DNA of 64,000 nucleotides from Planctomycetota bacterium (GTDB lineage Bacteria > Planctomycetota > PUPC01 > JACPCR01): contig JACPCR010000098.1 of the NCBI GenBank assembly GCA_016179685.1, forward strand, positions 1-64,000, in the 5' to 3' direction. Shown piece after piece: positions 60,276 through 64,000 of this stretch. The position numbers and the translations under genes were made by a program. The notes beneath the pieces are model-generated. The model was not told the DNA's origin and did not search any database. It saw only the letters and a list, made by a program, of their open reading frames with translations. The number at the start of each line of letters is the position of its first letter. The stretch's first letter is position 1.

Positions 60276-60389
60276 CTACCCGCCCTTGTGCCCGATCGCC
60301 ACACGCTTCTTATGGCGATTCTGACGGGAACGCTTCTTTCGCTTATGCCTGTTGATCTTGGCTCGCCGACGCTTTCGCCCACAAGGCAT
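60276..60389 (-). CDS. AURKAIP1/COX24-domain small basic protein
   Basis: A 37-residue, strongly basic protein starting MPCGRKRRRAKINRHKRKKR and continuing with SRQNRHKKR and a Gly/His-rich tail. The motif RHKRKKRxRxNRHKK is that of the COX24/AURKAIP1 domain, found in mitochondrial ribosome-associated proteins and in tiny bacterial proteins likely bound to the ribosome. A perfect AGGAGG lies eight bases before the ATG, and a near-consensus promoter lies further upstream (60458-60486). The stop is followed by the TGAAATCCG hairpin. At this size only the motif, ribosome site and promoter together make it convincing. Confidence 0.88.
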   Translation of the reverse strand: MPCGRKRRRAKINRHKRKKRSRQNRHKKRVAIGHKGG

Positions 60390-60457
60390 GACCCTGTCCT
60401 CCTGAAATAAAGAAAAGAGCACCGACCTGAGCGAATCCTTGCCTACCACCACTCTTG

Positions 60458-60486
60458 ATTATAGGTGGAGCGCTTGGGGTTTGCAA
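60458..60486 (-). promoter_or_regulatory. Strong sigma70-like promoter for the COX24-type gene
   Basis: On the minus strand TTGCAA (60481-60486) and a perfect TATAAT (60458-60463) are exactly 17 bases apart. The transcript would start near 60451, giving a leader of about 60 bases. This is among the best promoters in the window, in keeping with a highly expressed ribosome-linked gene. Confidence 0.75.
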
Positions 60487-60633
60487 TTCTGCCCTCGCTA
60501 ACGTAGATTTCAAGAAAGGCCGCTGCACCGGACACCTGCCAGGTCGGAGCCGCTGTGACGAAGTAGCCCCGCCGCTGTGCGATGGGATTGGGCTGCACCG
60601 CATGCCTGCCAGGTGTGAACCCCTGAGGCCCTT

Positions 60634-61473
60634 ATGTTCAAGAGAATCCTCGTCGCTACGGACGGCTCACCTTTTAGCCACGCCGCATTCGATGTCGCCG
60701 TTTTCCTGGCCCAGGCCTTCAAGAACTCACTCATCTACGGGCTTCACGTCATCGATATCAAAATGCTCGCAGGGCCATTCCTTCATGACCTGGGTGTCAG
60801 CGTCGGACTCGGCCCCTTCGATAGCTACCAGCCTCGGGTGCGGCAGATGCTCCAGGAAAAGGGTGAAATGGCGCTCAATGACGGTGCGGACCTGTGCAGA
60901 AATGCCGGGATTGAATATGAGCCCCACCTCGCTGAGGGCATTGTCAGCCGCGAAATTCTTGCCCGGGCCGCTGGATGCGACGTCGTCGTCATGGGAAAAC
61001 TGGGTGAACATGCCCCGTGGCGATCTGCCCTCCTCGGACACAATACCGAGGCCGTATGCCGGACCTCCCACCACCCCGTCCTCGTCGCCACCGAGAAATT
61101 TACAACACCAGCTCGGGCACTGCTGGCCTATGATGGAAGCTCCCATGCCTATGATGCCATGCATGCCGCCGGCGAAATCATCGAAAAAATCCGTGTCCCC
61201 CTCCTCGTCCTCTCTTCGCACCCGGACCTCGCTGAGGCCGAAAAAAAAGCCCTGGCCGGGCAGCGATACCTCCGACGCTATGGAGCGGAAGTAGAAGCTC
61301 TTCCAACCACTGAACATCCCGAAGATGCCATCCTGCGAGTAGCCAGAGAAAGACAGTGCGGACTCATCCTCATGGGCGCTTATGGGCACACGCGAATCCG
61401 CGAGCTCATCCTCGGAAGCACCACCGAACATGTCATGCGCCGGGCCGAGTGCCCCCTGCTGCTCCATCGGTGA
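60634..61473 (+). CDS. Tandem universal stress protein
   Basis: The 279-residue protein is two fused Usp domains. Each begins with the family strand (RILVATDGSPFSHAAFDVAV; PARALLAYDGSSHAYDAM). The second keeps the ATP motif G-x2-G-x9-G-S/T (GAYGHTRIRELILGSTT). In the first the motif is weaker (GKLGEHAPWRSALLGHN, His in place of Ser/Thr), so only the C-terminal half may bind ATP. Usp proteins respond to starvation and redox stress. It is preceded by a 150-base stretch after the divergent COX24-type promoter and is followed by a repeat patch. Confidence 0.9.
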   Translation: MFKRILVATDGSPFSHAAFDVAVFLAQAFKNSLIYGLHVIDIKMLAGPFLHDLGVSVGLGPFDSYQPRVRQMLQEKGEMALNDGADLCRNAGIEYEPHLAEGIVSREILARAAGCDVVVMGKLGEHAPWRSALLGHNTEAVCRTSHHPVLVATEKFTTPARALLAYDGSSHAYDAMHAAGEIIEKIRVPLLVLSSHPDLAEAEKKALAGQRYLRRYGAEVEALPTTEHPEDAILRVARERQCGLILMGAYGHTRIRELILGSTTEHVMRRAECPLLLHR

Positions 61474-61520
61474 CCCTGTTGATCCGTTCGGGGTTCAGGG
61501 TTCTGGTACCGGATGACGGA

Positions 61521-62912
61521 TCACGCATCACGGGTCACTCTCCTGACACCGGACACCTGAAACCTCTTTCTTGCCTCCCCAATAAACCAGACCCACAGAC
61601 AAACCCACACGGGTATTCGTAACACATTCTGTATAAATGGGTTATAGCCAAAATCGCTCCTCTTGAAGTGTCCTGAAAAACTTTTCATCGCATCCACCAG
61701 AATGCGGGGTGATGCCAGGCGCGGCAGTACGCACTCGTCAGAGTAGTCATATGCCCACTGAAACCAGATCGGATCACTCAAGTCCAGAGGAATCACCACG
61801 TAAACCAGGATCAAGTCAACAGACAGAACCCACAAGAAAACTTGAGCAGCACGAGAGGGGCCGACCATCGCCGCCCAAAAAGCCCAAGGCAGGAGAAAAT
61901 AGAAATTCTGATTGCTGATCGTGGGCGCAAAACAAAACACCCCCAAGGCCGTCAGAAGGCCGCCGTTCCATACGGAAATTCTTCCCTGCCACATCCCATA
62001 ACAGACCAGAGCCAATAACATCGTCATGAGGGGAAGGAAGCCATTGAGATTCCACCGCACCACCTCTGCAGCGAAACCGTCCGAGATGAACAGGCGAGCC
62101 ATAGCTCCGAGCCCCCACCAGCCTTCCAGGACTCCTCGGTAACCCAGGAGCTTCTGGCTCACCGCGTCGGGTGAGATCAGATATATCGGGTAAAGGGACA
62201 AAACCGTCGGCAACACGACCAGGCTGGCGGACCATAAGGCCACCCTCCATCCGTGGCGGCGGAAGACCACGGTCACCATCGGGAATATGAAAACGATCGG
62301 GAATGTCCTGGCCATCACCGCGAGTCCCAGAAGAAGCGAGGCGACTGCCGCTGAAGTTTCGGAAGCCCGGCCGTGCAACGTGATGAAAGCCACGAACGTC
62401 AGAAAAGCCGGAATGACATCAAAATTGCCGTGGAGAGACGTGATGATCCACGTCGCCGGCACAAGGAGAAATCCCACTCCAATCCTCAGCCCCTTCTCCC
62501 ATGCAGGCTTCCCCTCGCCGGAAGCCCCGTTCGACCCCCTCGTCGCTCCCTCCATGCTCAAGCCGATGAAGCCTGCCAGCGCCAATTCGAAAAGGTAGTA
62601 CAGACACTTGATCAGAAAGGATTCCGAAACCACCTCAAACAGTGACGGAAACACCCTGCAAGCTGCGTGGGATAGACTTGACCACACGCCCAGTGTCATC
62701 CACCAGAGCGGTGGCCAGGCCATGACCCAGCTCTCCTCATACGGGTTCTGGTGGACTCTCGTCATGTCCCAGAGCAACACGTAACCGTATTGGTCGAGCG
62801 TCCCGCCAAAAAGCGCGCCCAGTCCAATCCGGAACACGAAAAGGGCTAGAAATAGGCCCGCAAGGACCTGAAATCGATCACTTCTCGGAAGTTTGAAGCT
62901 AAGCCGTGCCAC
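61521..62912 (-). CDS. GT-C-like polytopic membrane glycosyltransferase
   Basis: The 463-residue protein has about ten hydrophobic helices and an early periplasmic loop with acidic residues (FGGTLDQYGYVLLWDMTR), as in GT-C mannosyltransferases such as PIG-M or GT87 proteins. Other typical segments are SLHGNFDVIPAFLTFVAF and MARTFPIVFIFPMV. These enzymes transfer sugars from lipid-linked donors on the outer face of the membrane; donor and acceptor are unknown. The start is GTG at 62912. The last dozen residues (FQVSGVRRVTRDA) are encoded by repeat-like GTGTCAG/GTGATGCGTGATCC sequence, so the natural C-terminus seems to have been replaced by a repeat insertion. Confidence 0.75.
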   Translation of the reverse strand: MARLSFKLPRSDRFQVLAGLFLALFVFRIGLGALFGGTLDQYGYVLLWDMTRVHQNPYEESWVMAWPPLWWMTLGVWSSLSHAACRVFPSLFEVVSESFLIKCLYYLFELALAGFIGLSMEGATRGSNGASGEGKPAWEKGLRIGVGFLLVPATWIITSLHGNFDVIPAFLTFVAFITLHGRASETSAAVASLLLGLAVMARTFPIVFIFPMVTVVFRRHGWRVALWSASLVVLPTVLSLYPIYLISPDAVSQKLLGYRGVLEGWWGLGAMARLFISDGFAAEVVRWNLNGFLPLMTMLLALVCYGMWQGRISVWNGGLLTALGVFCFAPTISNQNFYFLLPWAFWAAMVGPSRAAQVFLWVLSVDLILVYVVIPLDLSDPIWFQWAYDYSDECVLPRLASPRILVDAMKSFSGHFKRSDFGYNPFIQNVLRIPVWVCLWVWFIGEARKRFQVSGVRRVTRDA

Positions 62913-62988
62913 TGTCTAGGTCTCAGGTGTCAGCCTGCCCCGATGGGGTGTCCGCAGTCCGTGACCACTCCCACACTCCCTCACTCCC

Positions 62989-64000
62989 TCACTCCACCCA
63001 CGCATCCCCCCACGCTGCGCTCCCGAAATGCCACTGAGCAGAACTCCCTTGAACCTCCAAACGTAAATGAGTTATCCCCTCGATGCCTGCCTTAATCCTC
63101 AGCGGAGGAGTGTCCCACTGCATCCAGTCAGAGACAAAGAGACTGCGGCCGTCACCCCACACCAGGAATCGGATGAGTTCATTCTGCTTCCGAACATCGG
63201 TGCCCGCATCCCCCTCGAGATCGATGCCCGCCAAGCACGAAAAACGGTTGAACTTCCCATCCAGGGCATAGTCCACCTGGGATGGCGCTCTCACCCCGAG
63301 TCCACGCGCTAGACGTTCCTTCCCCAGGCGAATCCCGTTGCCCAGGAAGCTCCGATCACTATTCACGTTCCCTTTGTGCTGTTGAATCCTCACCGGCATC
63401 AAATGACTCAGGTAAAGGCGTCTCCCGCTGGATGCCTCGAAGACCTCCGGAACAACACGCTGCAGCGCTCTTTCCCTCGCCTGGGCATCCCCCCGATAAG
63501 TATACAGGCTGCAGAGTTCCCAACCCTGATCAAAAAACCCGGTGAGCAGGACCGTCTGGGGCGAAACCGTCCGTTCATCGAACACCACAAAATCAAACCA
63601 GTTGCGGTTGTCAAAGGCTCCCCAGTGAAACCAGTTTCCGAAACGGTTGTTCACTCCATAGCTCCCGCGCCAGGTCGTTCCCGCGAAGACGCAGAAATAC
63701 CGCTCAGGATTGAGCGGGCTTGGCGCACAAAACTTGACCCCAACGTCGGGCCCTTCCCACGATTCCTCTGCGACCCTGACCGCCTTCGTATCCACACGAA
63801 TAGGAAGGCGGTCGGCTATCCGGCGATAAATCGTGTTCTGCTCCAGGTTGCCGTAAGCGACAAGTGAATAGGACTGGATGTCCTCCTCCGTCACCTCTCG
63901 GTCCGATTTGATCCTGCAAGGTTTGCCATACATCAGCGCCCAATCGTCGGCAAACCGATAGGCCTCGTTCCTTAGGACCTGCGCGGCTGCCGCGTCGTTC
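62989..64000 (-). CDS. Partial NPCBM-type / hydrolase-like protein, cut by the window edge
   Basis: The frame stays open to the right edge, so the N-terminus lies outside; 337 residues are visible. The first visible residues (NEAYRFADDWALMYGKPCRI, then SYSLVAYGNLEQNTIYRRIA) resemble the tail of an alpha/beta-hydrolase or peptidase-like domain. The C-terminal 140 residues resemble an NPCBM-type carbohydrate-binding module (GVRAPSQVDYALDGKFNRFS, CLAGIDLEGD, SDWMQWDTPPLRIKAGIEGI, THLRLEV). This module is common in secreted glycosidases and proteases. A secreted polysaccharide-active enzyme is a fair guess. Confidence 0.7.
   Translation of the reverse strand, partial: NDAAAAQVLRNEAYRFADDWALMYGKPCRIKSDREVTEEDIQSYSLVAYGNLEQNTIYRRIADRLPIRVDTKAVRVAEESWEGPDVGVKFCAPSPLNPERYFCVFAGTTWRGSYGVNNRFGNWFHWGAFDNRNWFDFVVFDERTVSPQTVLLTGFFDQGWELCSLYTYRGDAQARERALQRVVPEVFEASSGRRLYLSHLMPVRIQQHKGNVNSDRSFLGNGIRLGKERLARGLGVRAPSQVDYALDGKFNRFSCLAGIDLEGDAGTDVRKQNELIRFLVWGDGRSLFVSDWMQWDTPPLRIKAGIEGITHLRLEVQGSSAQWHFGSAAWGDAWVE

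Overview
This is a GC-rich (roughly 60-65% by eye) bacterial chromosomal window with about 40 protein genes on both strands and no rRNA, tRNA or CRISPR array that I could find. Several features point to a Planctomycetota-type or related deep-branching environmental bacterium: two very large Ser/Thr kinases, one with an N-terminal Cys-rich finger and a C-terminal membrane anchor; a zinc-finger/WD40 protein; a 2.3k-residue secreted glycoside-hydrolase-like/propeller protein; an NPCBM-type domain; a tiny COX24-type basic protein; and gaps full of palindromic repeats. The phylum call is an inference, not a measurement.

Layout. 1-6 kb: a frameshifted propeller gene, a zinc-finger/WD40 membrane protein and a phosphoglucose-isomerase-like enzyme. 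6-11 kb: an Mla-type lipid transport operon (unknown aromatic-repeat protein, MlaE, MlaF, MlaD with nine C-terminal repeats). 11-12.5 kb: rpe and rpiA. 12.9-18.8 kb: a carbohydrate region with an unknown protein, a GH10 xylanase, an acetyl-xylan-esterase-like hydrolase and a DHDPS-family aldolase. 19-20 kb: a MazEF-type toxin-antitoxin pair followed by strong palindromes. 20.2-27.2 kb: the giant secreted protein. 27.5-33 kb: an acyl-ACP-desaturase-like protein and an LplT/PlsC/acyl-ACP-synthetase fusion, separated by a 1.1 kb repeat-rich gap. 33-39 kb: aldo/keto reductase, xylose-isomerase-like protein, UxaA-type dehydratase, UvrB/C-motif protein and an M24 peptidase. 39-44 kb: a beta-oxidation operon (PaaK-like ligase, thiolase, hydratase/dehydrogenase). 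44-50 kb: YihY/BrkB, cupin, dprA, aroB and a two-TM protein. 50-52.8 kb: rpsR, a STAS protein, a degenerate receiver and KDG kinase. 52.9-60 kb: two divergent giant kinases. 60-64 kb: COX24-type small protein, tandem universal stress protein, GT-C-like membrane enzyme and an NPCBM-type protein cut by the window edge.

How it fits together. GH10, the esterase, the xylose-isomerase-like protein, UxaA, the aldolase, KDG kinase, rpe and rpiA suggest a plant-polysaccharide and uronate degrader. The Mla operon, desaturase, Aas-type fusion and beta-oxidation operon cover membrane-lipid upkeep and fatty-acid turnover.

The most unusual signal is in the gaps. One set of palindromes keeps a core of the type AAGTGC-NNNN-GCACTT while the outer arms differ between copies yet stay self-complementary. 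A second hairpin (TGAAATCCG...CGGATTTCA) begins directly after the stop codon of two unrelated genes. A third repeat (core GTCCC...GGGAGG) occurs in both orientations. I also read several good sigma70-like promoters, two of which would give leaderless or nearly leaderless mRNAs (mazE-like gene and the esterase).
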